A DNA stretch of 64,000 nucleotides from Paenibacillus sp. GSMTC-2017. Lineage in GTDB: Bacteria; Bacillota; Bacilli; Paenibacillales; Paenibacillaceae. Location of the stretch: positions 558,001 to 622,000 of the forward strand of contig NZ_JAECMT010000002.1 in NCBI RefSeq assembly GCF_016019935.1, written 5' to 3'. Both the position numbers and the translations under genes were made by a program. Numbering within the stretch: position 1 is the stretch's first letter; the number at the start of each line of letters is the position of its first letter. The notes beneath the pieces were generated by a model. That model ran no database searches, was not told the origin of the DNA, and saw only the letters and a list, made by a program, of their open reading frames with translations. Of the stretch, positions 37,483 to 47,920 are shown one piece after another.

Positions 37483-37642
37483 ATCATCAATCCCCTTGTC
37501 TTTAATTTTCCAAAGATTGTAGCATAGTTATCGTTTATATAACACATAATTTTTACAACTTTTATGTAAGTGTTTTCAATATTCCCAATAAGCCCATTTG
37601 TCCGCAATCATGACAAATGTCCAATCCAATGAGGGCAAATAA

Positions 37643-37651
37643 CATACTATA
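37643..37651 (+). promoter_or_regulatory. Sporulation-type -10 box upstream of the YjcZ-like gene
   Basis: CATACTATA fits the CATANNNTA of mother-cell sigma factors (SigK, or SigE). A CATTTGTC/GACAAATG inverted repeat lies at 37595-37619. No good -35 was found. Confidence 0.35.
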
Positions 37652-37729
37652 TCGTATTCCGAAGTCTAGGTAACTCTACCCTATCAATACCAACTTGGAT
37701 TCGGAAATATTACTCTAGGAGGAATTAGC

Positions 37730-37819
37730 ATGTCTGCACTACATGGAGGCTTCACATCTGCCGGTGTAATCTTGGTTCTGTTTATACTTCTTGTCATCAT
37801 CACAAGAACTTTCTTTTAA
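37730..37819 (+). CDS. YjcZ-family sporulation micropeptide (copy 1)
   Basis: A 29-aa peptide (begins MSALHGGFTSAGVILVLF, ends TRTFF) consists of a short Gly/His head and one membrane helix rich in Leu, Val and Ile. AGGAGGA stands 7 nt before the ATG and a strong terminator follows, so it is a genuine gene although tiny. A close paralogue is at 59645. YjcZ-type peptides are sporulation-associated membrane peptides in Bacillales; their biochemical role is unknown. Confidence 0.85.
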   Translation: MSALHGGFTSAGVILVLFILLVIITRTFF

Positions 37820-37843
37820 TAAACTACCTTTACACCTATATCG

Positions 37844-37877
37844 AAAAACCGCCAAGGTTTTACCTTGGCGGTTTTTT
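37844..37877. terminator. Bidirectional terminator between YjcZ copy 1 and the Cof-type HAD gene
   Basis: AAAAACCGCCAAGG-TTTTA-CCTTGGCGGTTTTT forms a perfect stem with A and T flanks. Confidence 0.95.
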
Positions 37878-37894
37878 ATGTCTCTTTATTAAAA

Positions 37895-38686
37895 TCAAAT
37901 ATAAGCTCGAATCGCACTAGCGACCCCACTGTCGTTATTGCTTCCAGTAACTACGTCAGCTGCTTCTTTTACTAATTCAGGAGAATTGTCCATAGCAATA
38001 CCGAGACCAGCAAACTGTAGCATCGAGATATCATTAAAATAATTACCGATCGCCAAAATTTTCTCTCTAGGTATCCCTCTACCTTCTGCTAATTGCCGAA
38101 GTGCTTCCCCTTTGCTCGCTCCTGGATGTTGAACGTCAATAAAGAGATCTCCACTCCGAATAATTTGTAGTGGGGTCTGACGTTTCTCCCAATAGGATTG
38201 AACGAAGTCCATCGATTCCTTCGTTCCGAATAAAGTCAGCTTCACTAATCCGCTAGGTAACTGCTGACCATTACTCATAACTGTCGGTTCAGCCTGATGA
38301 ATCTTGTACATTTCTGCTGCTTCGGGAGTCATCTTTTCTACCATCATCTCAAAAGCAGTATTCAGATCATAATGAATATCAAATTCTCGACAATACGATA
38401 TAAATTCACCAATATACCTTTGATCAATATCATATTGAAACAAAACAGAACGATCTACAGACTGAACTGTGGCAGCACCATTATGAGTAATCAATGTTCC
38501 GCTAAGACCAAGTTCCTCAAGCACCGGAAATGCCCCCATCGGCCCTCTTCCGGTACATAATACGATTTCAGCGCCTTTACCTGCTGCTTCACGTACGGCT
38601 TCTCTCACTTCATCCAATAGCTGATGATCATCCGTTAGGAGCGTTCCATCTACATCTAGCGCGATCAATTTATATTTAATTTCCAT
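37895..38686 (-). CDS. Cof-type HAD-IIB phosphatase
   Basis: The 263-aa protein has the Cof/YidA architecture: DVDGTLL near 10-16, CTGRG motif II, Lys in ASKGEALRQL, and motif IV AIGNYFNDISML (the usual GDNxND is GNYFND here). The large cap lies between motifs II and III. It probably dephosphorylates sugar phosphates or flavin/PLP-type phosphates; the substrate is not predictable. It is followed upstream by rRNA-modification genes on the same strand. Confidence 0.88.
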   Translation of the reverse strand: MEIKYKLIALDVDGTLLTDDHQLLDEVREAVREAAGKGAEIVLCTGRGPMGAFPVLEELGLSGTLITHNGAATVQSVDRSVLFQYDIDQRYIGEFISYCREFDIHYDLNTAFEMMVEKMTPEAAEMYKIHQAEPTVMSNGQQLPSGLVKLTLFGTKESMDFVQSYWEKRQTPLQIIRSGDLFIDVQHPGASKGEALRQLAEGRGIPREKILAIGNYFNDISMLQFAGLGIAMDNSPELVKEAADVVTGSNNDSGVASAIRAYI

Positions 38687-38721
38687 ATTAACTTTTACTC
38701 CTATTCCAAACTTTGTACGAT

Positions 38722-39474
38722 CTATTTCTCTCTGCCACGATGAGCACGAAGTTGTTCAACTTCCACTGCTGTTAATTCACGATAAGAACCTTCTTCAAGC
38801 GATTCATCCAATTGCAGTGGGCCCATTGATATCCGTTTCAGTGTTAATACTTTTTTGCCAACAGCATCAAACATTCTTTTCACTTGATGGAACTTACCTT
38901 CACGAATCGTTAGGCGAATCGTTGAGCAAATCCCTATAGGCTGTTCTTCTTTATTCACAATCATTAATTCTGCTGGCATCGTTACATATCCATCATCTAA
39001 TTCTACTCCAGCCGTAAATGCCGTCTGTTCAACTTCACCAACGTCACCCCAAACAAGCGCCTCATACGTTTTATCTACATGTTTTCGGGGTGATAACAAT
39101 TCATGAGCAAGTTGTCCATCGTTAGTTAGCAATAATAGACCAACAGTATCCTTATCCAACCGTCCAACCGGAAACGGATTTAATAACGTGTCTTCTTGTT
39201 TCAGTAAATCAATAACTGTACGATCTTTATTATCCTCTGTTGCTGAAATGACTCCTTGAGGTTTATTGAGCATTAAATAAATGACATTACGATAAATGAC
39301 CCGTTCGCCCTCGTAAGCAACTTCTTGTGCTATTGGGTCAATGATTAGTCCACTATCTTTTACTACAGTTCCGTTCAACGTAACTTTCCCTTGCTTAACT
39401 GCTCTCTTAATCTCACTTCGTGTACCAAGTCCCATATTAGAAAGCAATTTATCTATTCGCATTTTCTCTGGCAT
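38722..39474 (-). CDS. Pseudouridine synthase, RsuA/RluB family
   Basis: The 250-aa enzyme has an N-terminal S4 RNA-binding domain (MRIDKLLSNMGLGTRSEIKRAVKQGKV). The catalytic domain has PVGRLDKDTVGLLLLTNDG, whose Asp is the nucleophile, and the family ending REGKFHQVKRMF. It isomerises a uridine in rRNA. The short length and S4 domain point to the RsuA (16S U516) branch. It is positioned 1 bp after the NOL1/NOP2 methyltransferase stop, so translation is coupled. Confidence 0.88.
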   Translation of the reverse strand: MPEKMRIDKLLSNMGLGTRSEIKRAVKQGKVTLNGTVVKDSGLIIDPIAQEVAYEGERVIYRNVIYLMLNKPQGVISATEDNKDRTVIDLLKQEDTLLNPFPVGRLDKDTVGLLLLTNDGQLAHELLSPRKHVDKTYEALVWGDVGEVEQTAFTAGVELDDGYVTMPAELMIVNKEEQPIGICSTIRLTIREGKFHQVKRMFDAVGKKVLTLKRISMGPLQLDESLEEGSYRELTAVEVEQLRAHRGREK

Positions 39475-39475
39475 C

Positions 39476-40999
39476 CTAAACTAACCTCCATCCAGCTGAC
39501 AACTCATTTTTGAGCATACCGTCCGCATATTTACCCCAGCCAAGCGGATATCCATCTACACAAATTAATGTATAACCTTTCGGCAATGCTCCACTCTGAA
39601 GGATCAACTTATCACGATCTACAAATAACGTTTCACCTTTTAAATATCGAATCACTTCTTCTTCATCTGAACGCCAGCTCACTCTTCGCGCTGCTTCTTC
39701 CGGTTTAAGCCCTAATGCTAATGCCTGTGAAGGATGGAATCTCCCCCTTATTGACTCACCTGCAAGCCAACCCGCTCTTACAACACGTAGACCATCTAAC
39801 GACGGGAAGCCTTTCGGACCGATATAAACTTTTGCTCCAAATATAACCGTTTGTTCCGTATCATTAAGACTCATGTTCAAATGTTGCTCTTTAAAAGTAC
39901 TCCACACTTCTGCCGGATCGACTTCCACTTCTGGAGCTTTACCTCCACGCACTAATCGATCATTTCGTTGACCTTTAGCTTTTTTCTTTATCGGATACTT
40001 CTGCTCTTCGTCTACATCTGCTGTATCTACATCTATTTCAACTATGGATTGGTCACTTCGTTTAAGAATAGCAACATAATGGCCTTCGCCTTCAACTTTA
40101 TGTGGCCATATTCTTACTGTACCTTCTAAGCTTTGAACAGCATTTGCCCCTAATTTGGAAGCGATGTTCTCTTCTACCCAATCTGGGCGACCAGCACCTA
40201 AACCGTGCTTATGCTGAACTGGTTCCACAGTAAATTCAGGCTGATCAGCTAAAAACGCCGCAATCTGATCTTCATTTTCTTCCGGTGAAAACGTACACGT
40301 CGAATAAACGATTATACCACCAGGTTTAAGCATCTCAGCGGCATGAGTCAATATATCTCTTTGCATAACTGAACACTTCTCAATCGAATGTTTTTCCCAA
40401 TCTGCAGCCATCGACTCATCCTTGCGGAACATGCCTTCGCCCGAACATGGAGCATCCACTAGGATGCGATCAAACCATTTCTCAAACACTGGTGCTAGAT
40501 TGGATGGTTCTTCATTTAAAATAACCGCGTTTCTTACTCCTGCAAGCTCTATGTTTTTAGCCAATGCTTTTGTTCTTTCAAACGCATTGTCATTCGTAAC
40601 GAGGACGCCTTTACCCATCAACTTGCCTGCAATTTGGGTAGACTTCCCACCTGGAGCCGCACATAGATCGAGAACACGATGACCCGGACGGACATCAAGC
40701 AGTTCAACGGGTAACATCGCACTTGGCTCCTGAATGTAATAAAGTCCTGCATGATAATGTGGATGTTTCCCTGGTCGATCTTCTTCTGTATAGTACAATC
40801 CGTCCTTTGTCCAAGGTATAGAACGAATTCGATCCCTCATTGGAGAAATATTGCTCCATTCCTCTACCGTTGCTTTCAAAGGATTAACTCTAAGACCGTA
40901 TACTCTTGGAGCCTCATATGAAGCCATAAATGATTCGAATTCATCCTGTAGCAAGCTTTCCATTTTATTTAGAAATTTAGCTGGTAAAATGCTTTTCAT
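39476..40999 (-). CDS. RsmF/YebU-like rRNA cytosine-C5 methyltransferase
   Basis: The 507-aa SAM-dependent m5C methyltransferase has LDLCAAPGGKSTQIA (SAM binding), VDAPCSGEGMFRKD (TC/PC catalytic region) and YSTCTFSPEENE, with the second catalytic Cys. The RsmF_B/PUA-like extension at the C-terminus (FPSLDGLRVVRAGWLAGE) supports RsmF rather than RsmB. The frame opens at a TTG (41017), but the ATG at 40999 follows CAGGAGGAA. It forms an RNA-modification pair with the downstream pseudouridine synthase. Confidence 0.88.
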   Translation of the reverse strand: MKSILPAKFLNKMESLLQDEFESFMASYEAPRVYGLRVNPLKATVEEWSNISPMRDRIRSIPWTKDGLYYTEEDRPGKHPHYHAGLYYIQEPSAMLPVELLDVRPGHRVLDLCAAPGGKSTQIAGKLMGKGVLVTNDNAFERTKALAKNIELAGVRNAVILNEEPSNLAPVFEKWFDRILVDAPCSGEGMFRKDESMAADWEKHSIEKCSVMQRDILTHAAEMLKPGGIIVYSTCTFSPEENEDQIAAFLADQPEFTVEPVQHKHGLGAGRPDWVEENIASKLGANAVQSLEGTVRIWPHKVEGEGHYVAILKRSDQSIVEIDVDTADVDEEQKYPIKKKAKGQRNDRLVRGGKAPEVEVDPAEVWSTFKEQHLNMSLNDTEQTVIFGAKVYIGPKGFPSLDGLRVVRAGWLAGESIRGRFHPSQALALGLKPEEAARRVSWRSDEEEVIRYLKGETLFVDRDKLILQSGALPKGYTLICVDGYPLGWGKYADGMLKNELSAGWRLV

Positions 41000-41137
41000 G
41001 TTAGTTCCTCCTGCCAAAAGTCAAATGCTGTAACACCTCTACAAACTCACTCTGCCATGGTATATAATAAAAAGTAAGTAAGACAACTCGTCTTCCCTGG
41101 GCTTGTCCACTATAACGAAAATGGAGGTTTTGTAGAG

Positions 41138-41662
41138 ATGAAGAAACAGCAAAAGAAAAAGTTTAATATGGTTTATGTGTACATCGGTATTATTGTCATT
41201 TTATTCGGATCTATCTTTGTATTGAATAATGCAGAAAAAGACAATGTTCTTTATGGTATGCCAGTATCAAAACTAAATCCAGCTACAAAAGCACAACTCG
41301 ATGATCCCAACTATCAGAATATCATATTACCGAAACAATTGGATAAGAAGGTTAGTGACAAAGAAGACTTCTTCGTTTATATGTTCTCTTCTACTTGTGG
41401 AGCTTGTAAAGCTTCAACGCCATTAATTAAACCGATTGTCGATGAGCTAGGTATCGACTTCCCTATGCTAAATATCCAAGAATTTAATGATAGCGGTATT
41501 AAGTATGGAGTTGAATATACACCAACCATTATTTATTTCAAAGATGGTGTCGAAACAGCACGCCTCCAAGAAGGTGTTAGACTAGATGGTATGACTAGTG
41601 GCAGTACCCTCGAAGAAATTAGAGCCTTTTTTGTAGAACATTCAAAAACTGAGGTGAAATAA
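41138..41662 (+). CDS. Membrane-anchored thioredoxin-like protein
   Basis: The 174-aa protein has an N-terminal Lys-rich stretch and one membrane helix (about 12-32), placing the thioredoxin fold outside the membrane. The active site CGAC lies in SSTCGACKAS near residue 90, and the cis-Pro segment is YTPTIIYF near 125. Its partner gene starts at the last base of its stop codon (TAATG). The cysteine-rich lipoprotein partner suggests a redox or metal-handling role at the cell surface. Confidence 0.85.
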   Translation: MKKQQKKKFNMVYVYIGIIVILFGSIFVLNNAEKDNVLYGMPVSKLNPATKAQLDDPNYQNIILPKQLDKKVSDKEDFFVYMFSSTCGACKASTPLIKPIVDELGIDFPMLNIQEFNDSGIKYGVEYTPTIIYFKDGVETARLQEGVRLDGMTSGSTLEEIRAFFVEHSKTEVK

Positions 41663-42204
41663 TGAAACAGCACCGATCAGCAAGTAGCGAGTCTACTGAG
41701 GCGGATCAACAAACCGCTGGATCAACATCTAGAGGCATCATGTATGCCCTGCTGCTCGGATTTGCTCTAATTACACTGCTCACAGCCTGTAGCGTAGGAG
41801 ACGATAAGGAAAGTGGAGAAGCCCATCTTCATGGCACTGAAACGTGGCAAAAAACAGCATCCGAGACTGTGTTGCCCGCTTTTCTTAACGAAGAAACAAA
41901 GCTCACTCAAGAGCTTTATTCTGAGGTACACAACCATTCAGAGCTTATGAGCAGCATTAATTGCTATTGCGGCTGTATGGAAGGTACAGAAGACAATGAA
42001 GCACATAATTCCTTGCTACGATGTTATTGGGCTGAACATCCTGCTGATGAAGGCGGCGTCACTTGGACAGATCATACTACAACCTGTGGCATATGCAAAA
42101 AAGAGATGGAAATGATCGTTAACTTAAGCAAACAAGGTAAAAGTGATGATGAGATTCGCAAAGCTATTGATGACGCCTATAGGCCTAAAAATTTTAAAAG
42201 CTAA
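41662..42204 (+). CDS. PCYCGC-motif lipoprotein
   Basis: The 180-aa protein has a membrane segment ending in the lipobox LLTAC near residue 44, preceded by an unusually long polar N-terminus. The mature part contains NCYCGCMEG near 105 and CGICKKEMEMIV, the cysteine pattern of the PCYCGC family of Firmicutes lipoproteins (first residue Asn instead of Pro). Function is unknown; the cysteines may bind metal or be substrates of the thioredoxin-like partner, with which it overlaps by 1 bp. Confidence 0.85.
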   Translation: MKQHRSASSESTEADQQTAGSTSRGIMYALLLGFALITLLTACSVGDDKESGEAHLHGTETWQKTASETVLPAFLNEETKLTQELYSEVHNHSELMSSINCYCGCMEGTEDNEAHNSLLRCYWAEHPADEGGVTWTDHTTTCGICKKEMEMIVNLSKQGKSDDEIRKAIDDAYRPKNFKS

Positions 42205-42243
42205 TAATAGCTACTCTTCATTTGACAATCCCACTAACAAGAA

Positions 42244-42288
42244 AACCTCCGGATCTACTGTACGAGTAGAATCGGAGGTTATTTTTTT
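42244..42288 (+). terminator. Terminator after the thioredoxin/PCYCGC operon
   Basis: AACCTCCG pairs with CGGAGGTT, with inner TCTACT/AGTAGA, followed by ATTTTTTT. Confidence 0.92.
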
Positions 42289-42308
42289 ATTATTGAAACG
42301 ACTAGAAA

Positions 42309-43112
42309 CTACGATTGCCCGCTTCTCTTCGCCTTACTTATCGATATCCCGATATCTGTTGCTAATCCATTTAATCCGGGATAGTCCTCCTGCTCGAACA
42401 GTTCGTTAAACTTCATCTGGAATTGTGCTGCCTCACGAACTCTATTATAGAAGTACAAATCCTGTATGCCATTTAACGCACGTGACACCACATTAGATTG
42501 CTCCTCGAACTCCGTTTGTGCGTCTAATATTTCTTGACGGATACTCGTCATCTCTGTATCCAAGTGGAAAGCTGCTTCAGCTGCTTTTTTAAGCCTAATC
42601 CGAACATCGTCCGGCAAGCTCTCTTTAAATTTATAGTTAAGAGAATGCTCGATTGTTGCCCAGAAATTCATCGCAAGTGTGCGAATCTGGATTTCTGCAA
42701 GCACATCCTTATAGCCAAGTGCCGTTTGAACCGGGTATTTTACGATAATATGGTAGCTCCGATAACCGCTATCCTTGTAATTCGTAATATAGTCCTTCTC
42801 GTATACAAGCTGTAGATCTCTACGGGTTCTAATAAGTCCCGCTACACGGTGAATATCATCAACGAATTGACACATAATTCGTATGCCTGCTATGTCCTCT
42901 ATCCCCGTATCGAGCTGATCAGATGCAACGCCAAGCCGTTTCGCTTTCTCCAAAATGCTAGATATGCGCTTTGTTCGACCTGTTACGAATTCGATAGGTG
43001 CATAAGCTTCCCTTAGCTTAAGCTCCGTACGCATCGTCTTGAACTTTACCTTTAATTCTTCGACCGCTTGCTCATAAGGCTGTAAAAAAAGACCCCAGTC
43101 TCTACCGTCCAT
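42309..43112 (-). CDS. relQ: Small alarmone synthetase RelQ (GTP pyrophosphokinase)
   Basis: RelQ makes (p)ppGpp/pGpp from ATP and GTP/GDP/GMP. The 267-aa protein has only a synthetase domain: GIEDIAGIRIMCQFVDDI near 69-86, KDSGYRSYH (substrate loop) near 113-121 and EIQIRTLAMNFWATIEHSLNYK near 140-160. It closely follows the B. subtilis YjbM (SAS1) sequence as I recall it, with a longer C-terminal tail of about 50 residues. No hydrolase or regulatory domain is present. Confidence 0.93.
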   Translation of the reverse strand: MDGRDWGLFLQPYEQAVEELKVKFKTMRTELKLREAYAPIEFVTGRTKRISSILEKAKRLGVASDQLDTGIEDIAGIRIMCQFVDDIHRVAGLIRTRRDLQLVYEKDYITNYKDSGYRSYHIIVKYPVQTALGYKDVLAEIQIRTLAMNFWATIEHSLNYKFKESLPDDVRIRLKKAAEAAFHLDTEMTSIRQEILDAQTEFEEQSNVVSRALNGIQDLYFYNRVREAAQFQMKFNELFEQEDYPGLNGLATDIGISISKAKRSGQS

Positions 43113-43129
43113 CCGGCCGCCTCCTGTTT

Positions 43130-44227
43130 CTAACGATGATCTGCGCCCACTGCTTCGGCAATATTACGGTAGCCGTCCTTGCGCAAACATTCTTTTAGTC
43201 CGTTTGTTAGCTCTCGCAGTAGTCCAGGTCCTTTATAGATGAGAGCTGTATAAACTTCAACCATTGATGCCCCGGCGCGAATTTTATCGTATGCGTCCTG
43301 AGCAGTAAAAATGCCGCCGGAACCGATGATCGGCATACGTCCACCCGTATATCGATAAACAGAAGCAATAACTTCCGTTGATCGATCACGAAGCGGTTTG
43401 CCACTCATGCCACCAGCTTCTTTTGCATTAGAATGTGTAAGGCCTTCACGAGATAATGTTGTATTCGTTGCGATAATTCCCGCTACGCCACTCTCCATAA
43501 TAGTTTGTACGGTATGCTCTAGTTGTTCGTCCGTCATATCAGGTGCGATCTTGACCAGAACCTGCTTTGGAGTAGCTTTTCTTGCTTGTGCTTGCGCTTT
43601 CATCTCTTCCATAACAGTAACTAACAGCTTGCGTAGCTCGTCACCATGCTGAAGATCACGTAGTCCTTGCGTGTTTGGTGAACTAATATTGACGACGAAG
43701 AAATCACCATAATCATATAACGTGCGAATACAGGATTGATAATCCTCATGAGCAAGTTCATTAGGAGTTGCTTTATTTTTGCCTATATTTACAGCTATCG
43801 GAATCCGATGAATTTTGCGCTTAGACAGAGAAGCAGCCATTGCATCTGCCCCATCGTTGTTGAAGCCCATTCTGTTAATTAATGCTTCATCAGACGGAAG
43901 ACGAAACAATCTTGGCAGCTCATTTCCTGCTTGTCCCTTCGGTGTCACTGTTCCAACTTCTGCAAAGCCGAAGCCTATACTTGAGAAGCCATCTGCCGCT
44001 TTACCGTTTTTGTCGAGACCTGCTGCTAGCCCAATAGGATGCGGGAACGTCAAGCCGAGTAGTTCCGTACGTAGCTCTGGTGATTCAGATACGCCATACA
44101 TCGCGTTCATTATTCCAGTAGCACCTGGTACTTTGCATCCAGCAGCCAATCCATCTATGACGACATGATGTGCTTTTTCAGGATCCATTTTGAAAAACAT
44201 CGGTTTAAGTAAATATGTATAAAGCAA
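43130..44227 (-). CDS. pyrD: Dihydroorotate dehydrogenase (quinone), class 2
   Basis: PyrD is a membrane-associated FMN enzyme that oxidises dihydroorotate with quinone in pyrimidine synthesis. Class 2 features are the N-terminal LLKPMFFKMDPEKAHH helix, GLAAGLDKNG, NRMGFNNDGAD, the catalytic Ser in VNISSPNTQGLR, and GSGGIFTAQDAY. The frame is open to 44347, but family length (about 365 aa) and a GGAG site 8 nt upstream favour TTG at 44227; GTG at 44236 is the alternative. It is separate from any pyr operon in this window and lies beside relQ. Confidence 0.93.
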   Translation of the reverse strand: MLYTYLLKPMFFKMDPEKAHHVVIDGLAAGCKVPGATGIMNAMYGVSESPELRTELLGLTFPHPIGLAAGLDKNGKAADGFSSIGFGFAEVGTVTPKGQAGNELPRLFRLPSDEALINRMGFNNDGADAMAASLSKRKIHRIPIAVNIGKNKATPNELAHEDYQSCIRTLYDYGDFFVVNISSPNTQGLRDLQHGDELRKLLVTVMEEMKAQAQARKATPKQVLVKIAPDMTDEQLEHTVQTIMESGVAGIIATNTTLSREGLTHSNAKEAGGMSGKPLRDRSTEVIASVYRYTGGRMPIIGSGGIFTAQDAYDKIRAGASMVEVYTALIYKGPGLLRELTNGLKECLRKDGYRNIAEAVGADHR

Positions 44228-44416
44228 AAATTTCACTCCGTTCCGCGTAATATGCTCTATCGAACAGTTTATCGCTTTTGCGGCAAAAAGAAAAGAGCTT
44301 ACAGTAACGCAGTGATAGTTAGAAATGTTCCTGCCGTATTGCGACACATACAGAAAACGATTACAATATAGGCATATGTCCCATTTTTATTCCTAAACAG
44401 AAAGGTTGATTACAGT

Positions 44417-44554
44417 ATGAGCGCAGCAAAAAGAAAACCAGCGACAATGAAAGTAAAGCCTAAGGAAGAAGTCAACAAAAAGGCATTAGTATTGATTGGC
44501 TCATTCGTAAGCGTTATCTTTATCGCCATTGCAGCACTTCTTATATTTACTTAG
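44417..44554 (+). CDS. Short single-span membrane protein, unknown
   Basis: The 45-aa ORF has a Lys-rich cytosolic head (about 20 residues) and one membrane helix (LVLIGSFVSVIFIAIAALLIF). An AGAAAGG site lies upstream of the ATG. It resembles in shape the small subunit IIa of cytochrome oxidases, but no family signature is visible and no oxidase genes are nearby. I cannot assign a function. It is divergent from pyrD and convergent with the L,D-transpeptidase gene. Confidence 0.6.
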   Translation: MSAAKRKPATMKVKPKEEVNKKALVLIGSFVSVIFIAIAALLIFT

Positions 44555-44563
44555 TTAAGACTC

Positions 44564-45964
44564 TTAATTCAACCATTGATATACTTTAGCGGGATTGGTT
44601 TCGTTCTGCTTAGGCGCAAGCTGAAAACGTTCAGCAGGTGCTTTAGCATCGGGCGGAAGCGTCCCGTTTTTTATTTTCACAACTGTTCCAAGCGGCACAA
44701 GGTCGTACAACTCTTCAACATCTGCCTTACGCATTCTAATACAGCCAAGTGATTCGTCCTTCTCGATACTATCTAGATCTCCAGTACCGTGAATCGCATA
44801 TAACGTGTTCGACAATGCCATTCCTCTGCTTCCGAATATTCCATTATCGGTTCCATTGGGGTTACGAACTTTCTCACTAATATAAAAATTTCCCTCAGGT
44901 GTTTGCTCACCGCCTAATCCTACTTTATAACTTCTAATGATGACATCATTTTGCACGACGGCTAGTCGGTGTTTGGACGTATCTATTACAATTTCTAGCG
45001 GCTTATTCCACTTCTCTTGAAAGAGGCCGTTTGTCCCAATCGACTTATCGTTTTTTACAATATCAGAACTATTATGTTCTTGTTTTTTATTATCCTGATT
45101 TATTTGTTCAGTAGCTGAATCGTTAGAATTTTTTGTTTCCATCATTATTTTAGTCAACACATCTGAAAATGAGTCTTTCATACCTTCCCCTTCTCCTGAG
45201 AGAATGTTATTTGGGTATGGTCGAATGAGATCATCAAGCTTCTCAGGCCACTTTCCGTTACGCTCATTATAATGATGAATGCCGCTCGCTAACGTCCAAT
45301 GCATCTCTTGCTCCTCTTTCCACTCTGTAAAACGTTTATTAATGGCTCTCGTATCACCTGGCTCACATACACAAGAGTCACGATCGTACATAGACACCTC
45401 GAATTTGTGATCATTAGTGCCCCGATCTACACTCATCAGATAACGAACACTACCAACCCACTGCTTCCATCCCTTGTTCTCTTCTAAACGGATTGCCATG
45501 GATAGTGTCGGAGCTTTATCTCCAGCAGCTATTATTGCATTCATGCTATACCCGACTGGACGCAATTGCTGCTGAGATACTATTACTACACCAACATCTG
45601 GGCTTTGAGCTGATGTGTTTGGAGATGGTTTAGACGGTGTTCCTTTACGTATAAGATCATTTATCGGAATAATGAGAGCAAGCAACAGCAACGGCAATGC
45701 AATAAACATCGTTTTACGAATTAACTTCATCTTTTTTTGCTGTTTATCCCATTCCTTTAACTGTTCTAGTTGCGCTTCACCAAGGGGATGGCTCTCCTGT
45801 TCAAAAGCTTCGTATATATCACCTGCTTGAATAAAACAATAATTTGCTTTACCTTCTTTTCCAGCTTGCAAATAATGTTTACCGAGCAAATACCAGCCCA
45901 TCTTATTTGTAGGATGCTGCTTTACGAATTGCTTTAAATAAAGAATATCTTCCGGTTGCTCCAT
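44564..45964 (-). CDS. L,D-transpeptidase (YkuD) with TPR-like N-terminus
   Basis: The 466-aa protein has a cytoplasmic TPR-like region (residues 5-50) and one membrane helix (about 85-105). A long extracytoplasmic stretch follows, with the C-terminal YkuD domain. The catalytic His and Cys are in AIHGTGDLDS and SLGCIRM near 385-410. Such enzymes form 3-3 cross-links or attach proteins in peptidoglycan, often in spores. It is single-gene and ends near a short membrane protein on the opposite strand. Confidence 0.88.
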   Translation of the reverse strand: MEQPEDILYLKQFVKQHPTNKMGWYLLGKHYLQAGKEGKANYCFIQAGDIYEAFEQESHPLGEAQLEQLKEWDKQQKKMKLIRKTMFIALPLLLLALIIPINDLIRKGTPSKPSPNTSAQSPDVGVVIVSQQQLRPVGYSMNAIIAAGDKAPTLSMAIRLEENKGWKQWVGSVRYLMSVDRGTNDHKFEVSMYDRDSCVCEPGDTRAINKRFTEWKEEQEMHWTLASGIHHYNERNGKWPEKLDDLIRPYPNNILSGEGEGMKDSFSDVLTKIMMETKNSNDSATEQINQDNKKQEHNSSDIVKNDKSIGTNGLFQEKWNKPLEIVIDTSKHRLAVVQNDVIIRSYKVGLGGEQTPEGNFYISEKVRNPNGTDNGIFGSRGMALSNTLYAIHGTGDLDSIEKDESLGCIRMRKADVEELYDLVPLGTVVKIKNGTLPPDAKAPAERFQLAPKQNETNPAKVYQWLN

Positions 45965-46041
45965 CCTATTCCCTCCACTTACAATGTTCTATCGTATATA
46001 TCGGCAGAGGATTAGTATTCATCTAGTGGGTAGCAAAATAT

Positions 46042-46089
46042 AAAAAAAAATCCCGTTCCACCGTCAATAAACGGAAGTGCGGGATTTTT
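46042..46089. terminator. Terminator after the ferredoxin gene
   Basis: AAAAATCCCG pairs with CGGGATTTTT, with inner CGT/ACG pairing. T9 follows on the minus strand. Confidence 0.9.
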
Positions 46090-46117
46090 AAATATCTTTA
46101 TGAGAAATAATTGCGTG

Positions 46118-47733
<1,616 letters not shown>

Positions 47734-47920
47734 CGCCTTAATTCGGAATAACTACTTGTTCAATTTTCAATGTATTCAGCATATAATTAGGAAACTAGCA
47801 AGTCAATAAAGCGATTAAATTGAAAAATCCGACAATCCCCCCTCTACTTTAAATAGATAAAGTGATATAATTCTAAATTATGATTTGAAAAGGCTATCAA
47901 TGAAGGAGGCGTCATAACAA

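Noticed and set aside
47734..47790. Possible LexA box upstream of the Y-family polymerase
   Set aside because: GAAC-N5-GTT has the wrong spacing relative to GAAC-N4-GTTC and only partial matches.
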